Source: Acinetobacter terrestris
GTDB taxonomy: Bacteria > Pseudomonadota > Gammaproteobacteria > Pseudomonadales > Moraxellaceae
Assembly: GCF_004331155.1 (NCBI RefSeq)
Contig: NZ_SJNZ01000004.1
Location: 62,001 to 126,000 of the forward strand
Reading direction: 5' to 3'
Length of the DNA: 64,000 nt
Below the pieces are notes generated by a model that saw only the letters and a program-made list of their open reading frames with translations, was not told the DNA's origin and searched no databases. Of the stretch, positions 29,388-38,251 are shown piece by piece (position 1 is the first letter of the stretch; each line of letters starts with the position of its first letter). The position numbers were made by a program, and so were the translations under genes.

Positions 29388-29594
29388 TTAGATGGCATAC
29401 AGAATAAACAGCCAATGCACCAGAAAAAGCAGCACAATATACAGGCACAAATTGAATATGCCCGGCCATGCGATCCAGCCCTGATCAACCAGCCGATCAG
29501 TTCCCATCATGACGATTTTAAGCAGCACATACGCAAGAATGCTCTGAATTAAAAGGATCGGGACATAGACCCCATAAAGATTAAGTTCGCCCAT
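29388..29594 (-). CDS. DUF1656 (AaeX-like) small membrane protein
   Basis: A 68-residue protein with two hydrophobic helices. The start MGELNLYGVYVPILLIQS is characteristic of DUF1656 proteins, which travel with HlyD-type adaptors and FUSC-type transporters. Its role is unknown; it is presumed to be an accessory membrane subunit of the pump. A GGAG site overlaps the end of the FUSC gene and the start lies 2 nt after that stop, so the three genes form one operon. Confidence 0.85.
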   Translation of the reverse strand: MGELNLYGVYVPILLIQSILAYVLLKIVMMGTDRLVDQGWIAWPGIFNLCLYIVLLFLVHWLFILYAI

Positions 29595-29596
29595 GC

Positions 29597-31684
29597 TTAG
29601 CTCCCTGCCAAAATGTTCTGTTCAGCCCGATTTTCTATCTCTTGATGACACAGACTGCTGCGAATATTGTTGAGTGAAATCTTCAGGCGCTGTGCGACAT
29701 CGGGATTTTCCACCTCATCGGTTGCAGCCTGAACCACGGCAAGGCTATGCAATAAATGCTGTAAAATATCGGCATGTGCTCGCTGCATTTCTTTGGCACG
29801 GAAATAGTCATCTAGCGACTGCTGCAAATCTTCAATCGAAGATACAATAGCTGCCTGCTCGGGCAGTTTGTTGATCAACTCCTGCAGTCGCGTCAGGTCA
29901 ATCACGGCACTGGTTTCAATTAGCGCCAAATGAATTTCTTGTTTTAAACTTTGCGACTGAACAGCGACCTTACTGTTGAGCACCCCAATCCGATCCAGCA
30001 TGCTACGCAAATGCCGTTTAAACTCTGCACCATAAGACAGATACAAGGCTTTTCTGAGCGCTTTATAATGCATGGCCAAAATGCGTTGCACGGTAATATC
30101 AGGAGACATTGCCCGAACCAGGTGAATCACATAAACTGAAATTATCGGGCCAATAAGCGACCCAATAGAGGCATCAAAAAATGTAATCTGATCCAGCGCA
30201 TAAGTATTCTGAAAATTCAGTCCCATCACCGTTCCCATCAACAAAGGCAGACCTAGTCCGGTTAAGGGCGGATGGGGAAATAACATCAGGCAGAAGATGA
30301 TGAAGGGTGCAAGAACCAAGCCCAGTTCCCAAAAGCTGGTGACATGCGGAAAAATCCCGTAGGCATAAATAAACACCACCACCGCCGCATATATGTTGGC
30401 ACGGATAAACATTTTCAATGCCGGTACCGGATTATCCATGGCAGTCAAAATACAAGCAGTGATTGCGGCCATTTCTGCCAGCATGAATCCTGCTTTCCAG
30501 CCACTTAAAATCCAGAATGCGGTCGCAATCATGATAATTATAAATGCTGAAACTCCTCCACGTACCGCCACACCATGATCCCGATGCAAACTCGGATAGC
30601 GGGTGGTTAACGGGGCAATACTTTCGGGCAGGGAATCATCGCCTTGCTGAATGCGCTGCCAAATCAGTTTCACCGCACGGACATTCTGAATAAAATGCCG
30701 AATATCCATTTTCAAGCCATTTAAAATGACTGCTTGTTCAGGTCGTGCCAATGTCACTAAAGCATCAAAATCAGAGTCAAACTGAGACGGTAAAAGATTG
30801 AGTTCATGTGGTTTGATCTCATGCTCATCTTTTAGAAATTCGGCAATATGGCCATGTACCTCTTTTAGATGGGCACGATAGCTCAGATCCATTTGATCGA
30901 GCTGTTTCATGCGCTCCGACATCGCCACCAGGTTTGCCACCAATACGGTTAATTGATGCAGCATTTCCTGCAGCGGTTTGGTCATGCCCTGAAGGCTGGA
31001 TTTCTCATACGATAAATACACTGCCATCGCATGGATATCTGAGGTATCTCGGGTAATATCCCCCAACAACTGGTTGTAATGATGCAGTTGTTTCTGGTCC
31101 AGCAAGATCTGGTCAAATAATGCATTGGTATCCTGAATAGTCTTTGCAACCCGGATTTGCACAGCCGGCCCGATATGCATCGGAAAAATGGTCGTGCTGA
31201 TAATCGCACTGCAGACCACCCCAACAGTGATTTCCAGAAAACGGCCAATTGCCATATCAAAGATGGACACCGTATCGGCATAATAAATAATGTTGTAGCA
31301 AATAATGACCGTGGTATAACCCGCCAGCATAGAGACATAACTGCGTGGGGTTCGGTCCAGCAGTGAAATATACAGGCAGAATCCCACCCAAGCCGCCAGG
31401 AAAAAAGTAAATAACCACGGTGTATTGATCAAAAGCGGGGTCACTGCAATTGAGACGATTGCACCCAATAAAGTTCCCAAAACCCGATAAAGACTTTTTG
31501 AAGAGGTCATGCCCGAGTAGGGGTTGGCAATCACGAACACTGTACCAATCGCCCAAATCGGATAAGCCAGATTCAAAGAAAATGCGATATAAAGTGCCAA
31601 CATGCCTGCCACAAAAGTTTTAGTCGCAAAAATCCAGTCCATTCTGTTTGGACGAAATGCGAGCAATTGTTTGGTGAGCAGCAT
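29597..31684 (-). CDS. FUSC-family (AaeB-like) aromatic compound efflux protein
   Basis: A 695-residue membrane protein with two blocks of about six hydrophobic helices (residues 20-180 and 370-520), each followed by a long soluble helical region, as in the fusaric acid resistance/AaeB family. The early block has AIGTVFVIANPYSGMTSSKSLYRVLGTLLGA, the family signature; the second block repeats a related pattern. Such pumps extrude hydroxylated aromatic acids. It is the first gene of the efflux operon, starting at an ATG 482 nt from a divergently transcribed IclR-family regulator, with inverted repeats in between. The substrate is inferred from family and neighbours only. Confidence 0.85.
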   Translation of the reverse strand: MLLTKQLLAFRPNRMDWIFATKTFVAGMLALYIAFSLNLAYPIWAIGTVFVIANPYSGMTSSKSLYRVLGTLLGAIVSIAVTPLLINTPWLFTFFLAAWVGFCLYISLLDRTPRSYVSMLAGYTTVIICYNIIYYADTVSIFDMAIGRFLEITVGVVCSAIISTTIFPMHIGPAVQIRVAKTIQDTNALFDQILLDQKQLHHYNQLLGDITRDTSDIHAMAVYLSYEKSSLQGMTKPLQEMLHQLTVLVANLVAMSERMKQLDQMDLSYRAHLKEVHGHIAEFLKDEHEIKPHELNLLPSQFDSDFDALVTLARPEQAVILNGLKMDIRHFIQNVRAVKLIWQRIQQGDDSLPESIAPLTTRYPSLHRDHGVAVRGGVSAFIIIMIATAFWILSGWKAGFMLAEMAAITACILTAMDNPVPALKMFIRANIYAAVVVFIYAYGIFPHVTSFWELGLVLAPFIIFCLMLFPHPPLTGLGLPLLMGTVMGLNFQNTYALDQITFFDASIGSLIGPIISVYVIHLVRAMSPDITVQRILAMHYKALRKALYLSYGAEFKRHLRSMLDRIGVLNSKVAVQSQSLKQEIHLALIETSAVIDLTRLQELINKLPEQAAIVSSIEDLQQSLDDYFRAKEMQRAHADILQHLLHSLAVVQAATDEVENPDVAQRLKISLNNIRSSLCHQEIENRAEQNILAGS

Positions 31685-31838
31685 GGATTGATCTCAGATT
31701 CTGGTTTAACGCTTCACTCCACAGATTTTTTGACGACCACTCAAGTGCACGAAATATCTTAAAGACACATCGTGTAAAAAATAGACATGACTAAACATGC
31801 CATCAGAAATGATCGTCATTCAAAATGAATGGAGAAAT

Positions 31839-31864
31839 TTTCGCATCAGGTTCTTTATGCGAAA
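31839..31864. promoter_or_regulatory. Inverted repeat, candidate IclR-type operator
   Basis: TTTCGCAT (31839-31846) and ATGCGAAA (31857-31864) are perfect complements with a 10-nt spacer. It is about 160 nt upstream of the FUSC gene start and 300 nt upstream of the regulator. A second, longer-spaced pair with the same core lies just after the regulator gene. Confidence 0.5.
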
Positions 31865-32113
31865 TAAAATAGGAAAAACAGTCAACCCATCCGGGCTAAA
31901 AATTCATCATTAGATATTTATTTTGGGTATTTTTTCAAAAAAACCATCGTAAGTCAATAATAATATCTCATTATGATAATATGACCAAAATTAATAAAAG
32001 ATAATTAAGCCTTTGTCATTAGATTTCTCATGCTGGATATAAAATATTTTTAAATGCTGACAAATACCGCATTGCCTGCAACAAAAGCTCTGCTCTGGCT
32101 AATTTTTTGTTAT

Positions 32114-32133
32114 AAAGTAATGCGAGTTACTTT
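32114..32133. repeat. Inverted repeat just upstream of the iclR-family gene
   Basis: AAAGTAA (32114-32120) and TTACTTT (32127-32133) with loop tgcgag, 34 nt before the start codon. It could be an autoregulatory operator or a leader hairpin. The core differs from the TTTCGC repeats. Confidence 0.4.
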
Positions 32134-32166
32134 TTCTTTTTATATGCTTTGACCAAGCGGGTACTT

Positions 32167-32940
32167 ATGGCAATTTCTAGTTTTGGTAAGATTCTCACCG
32201 TTTTGGATCTGTTTTCGGTGTCTCGCCCTATCATTAATGTCGATATCATTAGTGAGGAATTAGGACTGTCTAAACCCACCAGTTACCGGTATTTGAAGGA
32301 ACTGGTATCCTCAGAATTATTGCAGCGCTTAAGTGGCACGTCAGGTGACTATACCCTGGGTTCTAAAATTGCAGTACTGGACTATATTTCCCGTACCACC
32401 GATCCTTTGGTGCAAATTAGTATTCCATTCATGCAGCAAATTGTGGAACGTACCGAATTCGGCTGTCTGCTCACCCATCTGAATTATGATTCATGTATTG
32501 ATATTCATCATGAACTGTATAAAGACATGACCACGCTGATTTATGGCCGTGGTTGCCCTCGCCCGATCTATAAAGGTTCTTCTGCCAAAGTCATTCTGGC
32601 GCATTTGCCCAAACAGCGCATTTTAGATTATTACCAGCGTTTTGTGCCTGAATTGGCTGAGGTTGGATTTGCGCATAGCGAAGAAGAATTTTTGTTGCAG
32701 ATGAAACAGATTAAAAAGCAGGGCTATTATTTTTCCAATGGAGAAGTTGATCCGAATCTGGCCAGTCTTTCTATCCCGGTAAAATTTTCCAGCAAAGAAC
32801 CGCCTTTGGCTTTGACCTTATTGGGCTCTAGAAATCGCTTTGAGTTTATTAATTTTCAGAAACTGGTGGAAATTTTGCAAGAAAATGCAGCCCTTATTGA
32901 GAAAAAATTTGCTGAATTATCGAGAGATGATGAGCTTTAA
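32167..32940 (+). CDS. IclR-family transcriptional regulator
   Basis: A 257-residue regulator. The N-terminal winged helix-turn-helix (about 1-70) begins with KILTVLDLFSVSRPIINVD and contains the recognition region LGLSKPTSYRYLKELVSS. The remainder is a GAF-like IclR effector domain with TDPLVQISIPFMQQIVERT and the C-terminal small-molecule pocket. Family members commonly sense aromatic acids and control catabolic or transport genes next to them. It lies divergent to the FUSC-DUF1656-HlyD operon, so it probably regulates that operon; this is inferred. I chose ATG 32167 over a TTG six codons earlier. A terminator follows about 150 nt downstream. Confidence 0.88.
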   Translation: MAISSFGKILTVLDLFSVSRPIINVDIISEELGLSKPTSYRYLKELVSSELLQRLSGTSGDYTLGSKIAVLDYISRTTDPLVQISIPFMQQIVERTEFGCLLTHLNYDSCIDIHHELYKDMTTLIYGRGCPRPIYKGSSAKVILAHLPKQRILDYYQRFVPELAEVGFAHSEEEFLLQMKQIKKQGYYFSNGEVDPNLASLSIPVKFSSKEPPLALTLLGSRNRFEFINFQKLVEILQENAALIEKKFAELSRDDEL

Positions 32941-32941
32941 A

Positions 32942-32981
32942 ATTTCGCTCAGATTCAATCAAATATCAATTTATGCGAAAT
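32942..32981. repeat. Second TTTCGC-type inverted repeat, downstream of iclR gene
   Basis: ATTTCGC (32942-32948) and GCGAAAT (32975-32981), spacer 26 nt, starting right after the regulator's stop codon. The right arm belongs to a 16-nt sequence, tttatgcgaaataaaa (32970-32985), repeated exactly at 31854-31869 on the other side of the gene. Confidence 0.5.
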
Positions 32982-33089
32982 AAAAGCGGTTTTAATATTG
33001 TAATATCAAACTTATTCTCATAATATGATTATTGTTCTTCATGTGGCCCATTGTATTCCATGACAATTTGAGCGACATCCTCAGAGAAA

Positions 33090-33118
33090 AGCTTGTGCCT
33101 ATGCATGAGCTTTTTTTT
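33090..33118 (+). terminator. Intrinsic terminator after the iclR-family gene
   Basis: AGCTTGTGC (33090-33098), loop ctat, GCATGAGCT (33103-33111): nine pairs including two G-T wobbles, followed by eight T (33111-33118). It lies on the plus strand 150 nt after the regulator gene. Confidence 0.75.
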
Positions 33119-33150
33119 GCCTTTATTTTTAGCCTGCCAAATACAGCACT

Positions 33151-33768
33151 TTAGAAAAAATAACGGAAAGTTAGATTAATTCGCGGCTCGTATATTCTGG
33201 TCGATTTCATTAAGGCGTGCTTCCAGTGCTGCTGTGTCTGGCCTCGCATCACAATCAACTGTCCACTGTGTAAAAGCAGATCGACTTTTGTAGCTTGGTT
33301 TTTATGCTTGAAGCTAAACTTACGTGTTGCCCCCAAACTCAAAGAAGCAATGACCGTTTCTTGTCCGGTATCGGAGATCAGTGTCGCCTCATCATCACTA
33401 TGCCAGCCCAGACCCTGAGTGCCCTCCTCATACAGATTTGCCAAACATGAATTAAAACGATGCCCGACCAGTTTTTCGATATGCTGTTTTAGACGAAATA
33501 ATGCCGGATTCCACACATGTGCCTGCTTAAAGGTGCCTGAATAGTGATATTGGTAATTTTCATCGCCGTACCAGGCCACTTGGCGCTTGGTAATATGATG
33601 CTGGCCAAATAAAAATACCTGATCATGTTGCCAGGCCAAATTGGCTAAAAAATACTGCAAATATTTTTCACTCTGCTCAGGCCTTAAGATCAGGCCATAA
33701 TCTTCTACAATCCCGTCGCAAGGCAACAGATTGGCTTGAGCTTCCGGTGCAAACAATTCAAGGTTCAT
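33151..33768 (-). CDS. AlkB-like 2-oxoglutarate/Fe(II)-dependent dioxygenase
   Basis: A 205-residue protein of the AlkB superfamily, closest in shape to the AlkB/ALKBH2-like branch. The metal ligands are seen in GLGWHSDDEATL (the H-x-D pair), with the distal histidine and the 2-oxoglutarate-binding arginines in HWKHALMKSTRIYEPRINLTFR near the C-terminus, and RKFSFKHK before them. Such enzymes remove alkyl groups from damaged bases by oxidative demethylation. I chose ATG 33768; a GTG 13 codons upstream is also open. It is convergent with the iclR-family gene and divergent from the ABC exporter. Confidence 0.88.
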   Translation of the reverse strand: MNLELFAPEAQANLLPCDGIVEDYGLILRPEQSEKYLQYFLANLAWQHDQVFLFGQHHITKRQVAWYGDENYQYHYSGTFKQAHVWNPALFRLKQHIEKLVGHRFNSCLANLYEEGTQGLGWHSDDEATLISDTGQETVIASLSLGATRKFSFKHKNQATKVDLLLHSGQLIVMRGQTQQHWKHALMKSTRIYEPRINLTFRYFF

Positions 33769-33917
33769 GGTCAAAAATACAGAGTCTAAAATAAATGTAA
33801 AATTCACTTTTATTTTAGCGGATTATTTCCGCTCACAATTCAAAACATTGTATGCGCTTGTGACATCAGAAAATCAGGCTTAGACTCAAATCAAGCTGAA
33901 CAATAAAAAAATTGCAT

Positions 33918-35720
33918 ATGAATTTATGGCACTTATTTCAAAAACTTCGACCTTTTGTGCGTCCCTATCGCTTATTGGTCATCGCAACGCTGATTTTAAC
34001 CTTGATTGGTTCCTTCACTGCACAGGTTAATGCACTGACTTTGCAATATGCGGTTGATAACATTAATCGCCTGATTGAAGCCGGTCTAGGACTCTCTGAA
34101 GGCTGGCATATCCTGATCACCATCTCTGCCATTTTACTGGGTAAGGAAGTCATCAATGCCTTTGTGCAATTTGGACAAAAATTTTATGGCGAAAAGCTGC
34201 GAATTTTTGTCTCGCAGGATTTGGCCCAGGGCATCATTGAAAAATTTCTGACCTATCGACTGGCTTTTTTTAATGAAGACAACAACCAGGCCGGTAAATT
34301 ACAAACCCGGATCGACCGTGGGATTGGTTCGCTAACGCGTCTGGTGCAAATCTTCTTTATTGATATTTTACCGTTATTTACTAGTGCAATTGTAGCGCTT
34401 GGCCTGATGTTCTATGCCAATTTTTATGTCGGACTGGTGGCCTTAAGTATTGTGCCGATTTATTTCTGGCTGACCTTTAAACAAGCGCAAAAACTGGGTG
34501 GATGGCGACGTAACCTGCGTGATGGCCGTGAAAAAAAGAGCCAAGGCATCTTAAGCATTATCAACTCAATTACCGTGATTAAATCCTTTAATCGCGAATC
34601 GATTGAATCCGACAAACAGCTCAAGCTACAAAAAGAACTGACCGACAATCAGATGCAGACCCGTCAAACCAGTTTTTTATTTGATGGCTTAAAAACCTTT
34701 ATCGAACAGATTGGTATTGTGTTGATCATCATTTTAACGGCGTATTTCGTACTCGATGGGCAAATGAGTATCGGCATGATTATGTACCATGTGCTGTTGT
34801 TCAATAACGTTTCAGCCCCGATTCGCTCGCTGCATCGTATTTATGATGAAGTCAATGATGCGATGATTTACTCGGAAAGCTTCTTTAAAATTCTGGAAGC
34901 CGATCATGAAATTGAGCCGAGTGGTGCACAAAAACCGGCAGTCACCGGCAAGTTTGAACTTAAAAATGTCGAATTTTATTATCCCAATGGCCATCATGCT
35001 TTAAAGAACATCAATATGGTGATTCAGCCGAACAAAATCACGGCTTTGGTCGGTTTATCCGGTGCCGGAAAATCGACATTGATCAGTTTGCTGGATAAAT
35101 TCTATCAGCCTGCATCGGGACAGATTCAACTTGATGGCATCAATCTGGAAGACATCGACACGCAATATCTACGTGATCATATTGGGCTGGTGTTGCAAAA
35201 AAATCATATTTTCCAAGGTTCTATTTTTGAAAATATTCGCTATGGTAAAACCGATGCCACTATCGAAGATGTCATAACTGCGGCCCAAAAAGCCTCGATT
35301 CATGAACAGATTTTACAGCTTCCACATGCGTATGATGCAGATGCCCTGATGCTTTCAGGCGGTCAACAACAACGGATTGCGCTTGCCCGAATGTTCTTGA
35401 AAAATCCACCGATTATTTTTCTGGATGAACCGACGGCCAGTCTGGATGCGATTGCTTCGGAACAAATCAAGCAAAGTCTGGATCAAATCAAGCAAGGCCG
35501 AACCGTGATTATGATTTCACACAGTTTGTCGCAAATTATTGATGCCGATTATACCTATGTGATGAAAGAAGGTTGCATTGCCGAACACGGCGAACATGAT
35601 GCGCTTTATCATCAAGAAGGCGTGTATAAAGAAATTTTTGATGCCATGGCCAAGAGCCTAAACATTGAAAAGATTGCAAAAACCTTTGAAGAAGATCCCG
35701 AGGAAGAAACGCATAGTTAG
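33918..35720 (+). CDS. ABC exporter, fused permease and ATPase
   Basis: A 600-residue half-transporter with an N-terminal six-helix membrane domain (about 15-310) and a C-terminal nucleotide-binding domain. Walker A GLSGAGKS is at 379-386, the Q loop is in IGLVLQKNHIFQGSIFENI, the signature is LSGGQQQRIALAR, Walker B is IIFLDEPTAS and the switch histidine is in MISHSLSQI, so it should be an active homodimeric exporter of the MsbA/multidrug type. Substrate unknown; it differs from MsbA by lacking obvious lipid-A flippase context. I chose ATG 33918 over TTG 33912. Its stop codon lies within a perfect 28-nt tandem duplication. Confidence 0.9.
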   Translation: MNLWHLFQKLRPFVRPYRLLVIATLILTLIGSFTAQVNALTLQYAVDNINRLIEAGLGLSEGWHILITISAILLGKEVINAFVQFGQKFYGEKLRIFVSQDLAQGIIEKFLTYRLAFFNEDNNQAGKLQTRIDRGIGSLTRLVQIFFIDILPLFTSAIVALGLMFYANFYVGLVALSIVPIYFWLTFKQAQKLGGWRRNLRDGREKKSQGILSIINSITVIKSFNRESIESDKQLKLQKELTDNQMQTRQTSFLFDGLKTFIEQIGIVLIIILTAYFVLDGQMSIGMIMYHVLLFNNVSAPIRSLHRIYDEVNDAMIYSESFFKILEADHEIEPSGAQKPAVTGKFELKNVEFYYPNGHHALKNINMVIQPNKITALVGLSGAGKSTLISLLDKFYQPASGQIQLDGINLEDIDTQYLRDHIGLVLQKNHIFQGSIFENIRYGKTDATIEDVITAAQKASIHEQILQLPHAYDADALMLSGGQQQRIALARMFLKNPPIIFLDEPTASLDAIASEQIKQSLDQIKQGRTVIMISHSLSQIIDADYTYVMKEGCIAEHGEHDALYHQEGVYKEIFDAMAKSLNIEKIAKTFEEDPEEETHS

Positions 35721-35768
35721 TCCTTTTTCTCGCTTAATAAATAGTTAGTCCTTTTTCTCGCTTAATAA
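35713..35768. repeat. Perfect 28-nt tandem duplication across a stop codon
   Basis: Positions 35713-35740 and 35741-35768 are identical (atagttag, tcctttttct, cgcttaataa). The first copy contains the last serine codon and stop of the ABC exporter; the second copy is entirely downstream. It looks like a recent replication-slippage event with no coding effect. Confidence 0.9.
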
Positions 35769-35793
35769 AAAACCTCCAGTTTGGAGGTTTTTT
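35767..35793. terminator. Bidirectional terminator between ABC exporter and phoU
   Basis: AACCTCCA (35771-35778), loop gtt, TGGAGGTT (35782-35789), flanked by A and T runs. It lies between the convergent exporter and phoU genes and can end both. Confidence 0.85.
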
Positions 35794-35811
35794 ATTTAAA
35801 TCCTGCAGTGC

Positions 35812-36528
35812 TTAACGCTGAACTTTTTCTTCAATTTCTTCAACACTGGTATGACGCACATCCAAACCCTTAACCATATAAATCACTTGTTCAGAAATAT
35901 TGCGCGCATGATCACCAATCCGTTCTAAAGAGCGCAGTACCCATAACACATTAATCACCCGGGAAATATGACGCGGATCTTCAATCATATAGGTCATTAA
36001 GGTGCGTGTTGCAGATTGATATTCACGGTCAATGTCAGCATCGGCAAGTAACACGCGTAAAGCCTGGTCGACATCTAAACGTGCAAAGGCATCCAAGGCA
36101 TCATGAATCATGACCCGTACCTGATTGCCAATATGACGGGTTTCCATATAGCCGCGTGGTGAATTGCCTTCTTCACACAAATTCTGGGCAATACGGGCAA
36201 TTTTCGCCGCTTCATCACCAATACGCTCTAAATCGGTATTGGCTTTAGACATGGCAATCACCATACGCAAATCAATGGCAGCCGGGTGACGGCGCGCCAA
36301 AATCAGGGTTAAGGCTTCATCAATTTCCGTCTCTAAACGGTTGACGATATTGTCCTGGAATTGCACATCAATCGCCAGGCTTGCATCGGTGTCCAGTAAA
36401 GCACGAATACCATTGGCAACTTGTTGTTCAACTAAACCGCCCATGGTCATAAACTTGGTATTTACATCCTGCAATTCTTCATTAAATTGCGAAGAAATAT
36501 GGTGATTCAACACCGGATTATTTGGCAA
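35812..36528 (-). CDS. phoU: Phosphate signalling protein PhoU
   Basis: A 238-residue protein made of two homologous three-helix bundles. The metal-binding E/DxxxD motifs are visible as DLERIGDEAAKIARIAQN in the first half and SLERIGDHARNISEQVIYM in the second. PhoU connects the Pst phosphate transporter with PhoR and restrains phosphate uptake. Here it stands without pst or phoBR genes beside it, an arrangement known from Acinetobacter and other genera. It is downstream of the tolC-like gene on the same strand with a 95-nt gap and has its own likely promoter. Confidence 0.95.
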   Translation of the reverse strand: MPNNPVLNHHISSQFNEELQDVNTKFMTMGGLVEQQVANGIRALLDTDASLAIDVQFQDNIVNRLETEIDEALTLILARRHPAAIDLRMVIAMSKANTDLERIGDEAAKIARIAQNLCEEGNSPRGYMETRHIGNQVRVMIHDALDAFARLDVDQALRVLLADADIDREYQSATRTLMTYMIEDPRHISRVINVLWVLRSLERIGDHARNISEQVIYMVKGLDVRHTSVEEIEEKVQR

Positions 36529-36623
36529 GGGGCTTACTCCACAACAGCGATTTTAGGATGAAAAATCTTGTTCAATATTAAATCACATCTAAGATGAAAC
36601 TTTGATGACAAAAATCCAAATGT

Positions 36624-37976
36624 TTAGCTTGCCTGTTCGGCGGTTTTATCCATCAGCCAGGCATTCATTTCTTCAATATCCCGTTCTGTTAATTTTCCAA
36701 CCGAGGCTTTTAGGCGTAGTACATTCATTACATAATCATATTGTGCATTCAAGTAATCTTGCTTGGCAGCAAAAGCATTTCGTTGCGCCAACAACACATC
36801 CACCATGGTTTTCAAGCCTTCCTGATACTGGGCTTTGGAGGCTTGCGACACGACATTGGATGAATCCATTGCCGCTTTACGCGCTTGCAATTTGGCTTGA
36901 TCGGTTTCTACCTGCATATAGGACTTTTTCACATCGGTATTGGCTTTACGAATTGCTGCATCGAGCTGAGCTTCACTTTTTTTCACATTCACCGCAGCTT
37001 TCTGAATCGATTTTTGCGTGCGTCCACCGTTATACACATTCCAGTTCATCTCCACACCAATCTGATCAAACTGACCATCACTCGAGATGACATTTTGTGG
37101 AGATTGCTTGGCATAACCATACGTACCCACCGCCTCAATTTGGGGATATAAAGCGGCTTGTTCAACACGTTTCTGGTCTTCTGCATAATGCTGTTGTATA
37201 CGCGCTTGCTGAATGGAAAGATTCTGGCTCATCGCTAAAGCGGTCCATGCCTCCAAGTCGGCAGGATACGGTTTCTGAAATTGAAAGTCGTCTCTGAGTA
37301 CCGCCAGATTTTCACGATAGGGTCCAATAATTTGTGCCAGTTGCTCTTGTGCTAAAATCAACTGTACGTGAGTTGCAATACGATTGGCCCGTGCACTTTC
37401 ATATTGTGCATTGGCTTCACTGACATCACTTTTTGCAACCAGACCTTCGCGCAGTTTTGCATTCATCAAATTCAGCTGTTCCAGCAAGGCCTTTTCTTCT
37501 TGTAAATTTGCCGTGGTTAAACTCTGTTGACGCAACACATTAAAATAAGCTTCAGAGACATTTAAAATATGTTCCTGGCGTTGTAATTGTAAATTGACTT
37601 CACTCAAACTGACTGAAGTTTTGACCTGCTTTAAACCTTCCCAGGCATCCCAACGGAAAATCGGTTGCCGTGCAGTCATGGCAATTTGTTGAGTGGTGGA
37701 GGAAGATGCACTAAATGCGTCTGCAGGAAAATTTGGAACACTGGCCTGATTCGCTTCTTGGCTTTTACGCGTGACATTTCCAGAAACAGTTATGGTGGGA
37801 AGCAAATTTCCTTTCGCAATCCCCAGGTTTAATTGATCCGCCTCATACTGTAAAAGATTGGCTTGCCAGTTTGGATCTGTCGTTTTTGCACGTTGATAAG
37901 CCTCAACCAAATCCAAAGCATAGCTGCATGGACTTACAAGTAAAACACATGCACTGATGACTATTTTTATATTCAT
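36624..37976 (-). CDS. tolC: TolC-type outer-membrane efflux channel
   Basis: A 450-residue outer-membrane factor with a signal peptide (MNIKIVISACVLLVSPCSYA) followed by DLVEAYQRAKTTDPNWQAN, the classic TolC start. Two repeats of long coiled helices and beta strands follow; the second repeat contains YGYAKQSPQNV and MNWNVYNGGRTQKSIQKA, the usual family signatures. It forms the trimeric tunnel used by type I secretion and tripartite efflux pumps, and could serve the HlyD-linked pump encoded 8 kb away. It is transcribed alone. Assignment as TolC rather than another outer-membrane factor rests on overall shape and is likely. Confidence 0.88.
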   Translation of the reverse strand: MNIKIVISACVLLVSPCSYALDLVEAYQRAKTTDPNWQANLLQYEADQLNLGIAKGNLLPTITVSGNVTRKSQEANQASVPNFPADAFSASSSTTQQIAMTARQPIFRWDAWEGLKQVKTSVSLSEVNLQLQRQEHILNVSEAYFNVLRQQSLTTANLQEEKALLEQLNLMNAKLREGLVAKSDVSEANAQYESARANRIATHVQLILAQEQLAQIIGPYRENLAVLRDDFQFQKPYPADLEAWTALAMSQNLSIQQARIQQHYAEDQKRVEQAALYPQIEAVGTYGYAKQSPQNVISSDGQFDQIGVEMNWNVYNGGRTQKSIQKAAVNVKKSEAQLDAAIRKANTDVKKSYMQVETDQAKLQARKAAMDSSNVVSQASKAQYQEGLKTMVDVLLAQRNAFAAKQDYLNAQYDYVMNVLRLKASVGKLTERDIEEMNAWLMDKTAEQAS

Positions 37977-38251
37977 TTTTTATGCTAAATCCCTGCACCG
38001 TACCAGACCATCTGCAAACACGCATATTTCAAAAGAAACTATGCAATATTAGAATGATCTCCTTAATTTTCCGTATGATTTTTATTAATTTTTACAATCC
38101 ACCCATGCTATATCGATTCATCTATAAATTGCTAGTCAATGATCACACCGCGTAACTAAACTCCTTCACAATACTACACAGACAAAATCCGTTTCAGCGA
38201 TAAAATAGCCGCACTCCCCTGAAATCATTGCCGCATGTATCCAGATATCGA

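Larger units (their letters stand above)
31685..32166. other. Divergent regulatory region between the efflux operon and iclR gene
   Basis: About 480 nt of AT-rich DNA with no gene. It holds the inverted repeat TTTCGCAT/ATGCGAAA at 31839-31864, an AT-rich stretch around 31966-31985 (TCTCATTATGATAATATGAC), and a 7-bp inverted repeat AAAGTAA/TTACTTT at 32114-32133 shortly before the iclR start. This should carry both promoters and the regulator's operators; I could not fix the -35 and -10 boxes with confidence. Confidence 0.6.

Noticed and set aside
33040..33160. Short plus-strand frame starting ATGTGGCCC with 37 codons after the iclR-family gene
   Set aside because: It runs through a good terminator hairpin, has no ribosome binding site and resembles no family I know.
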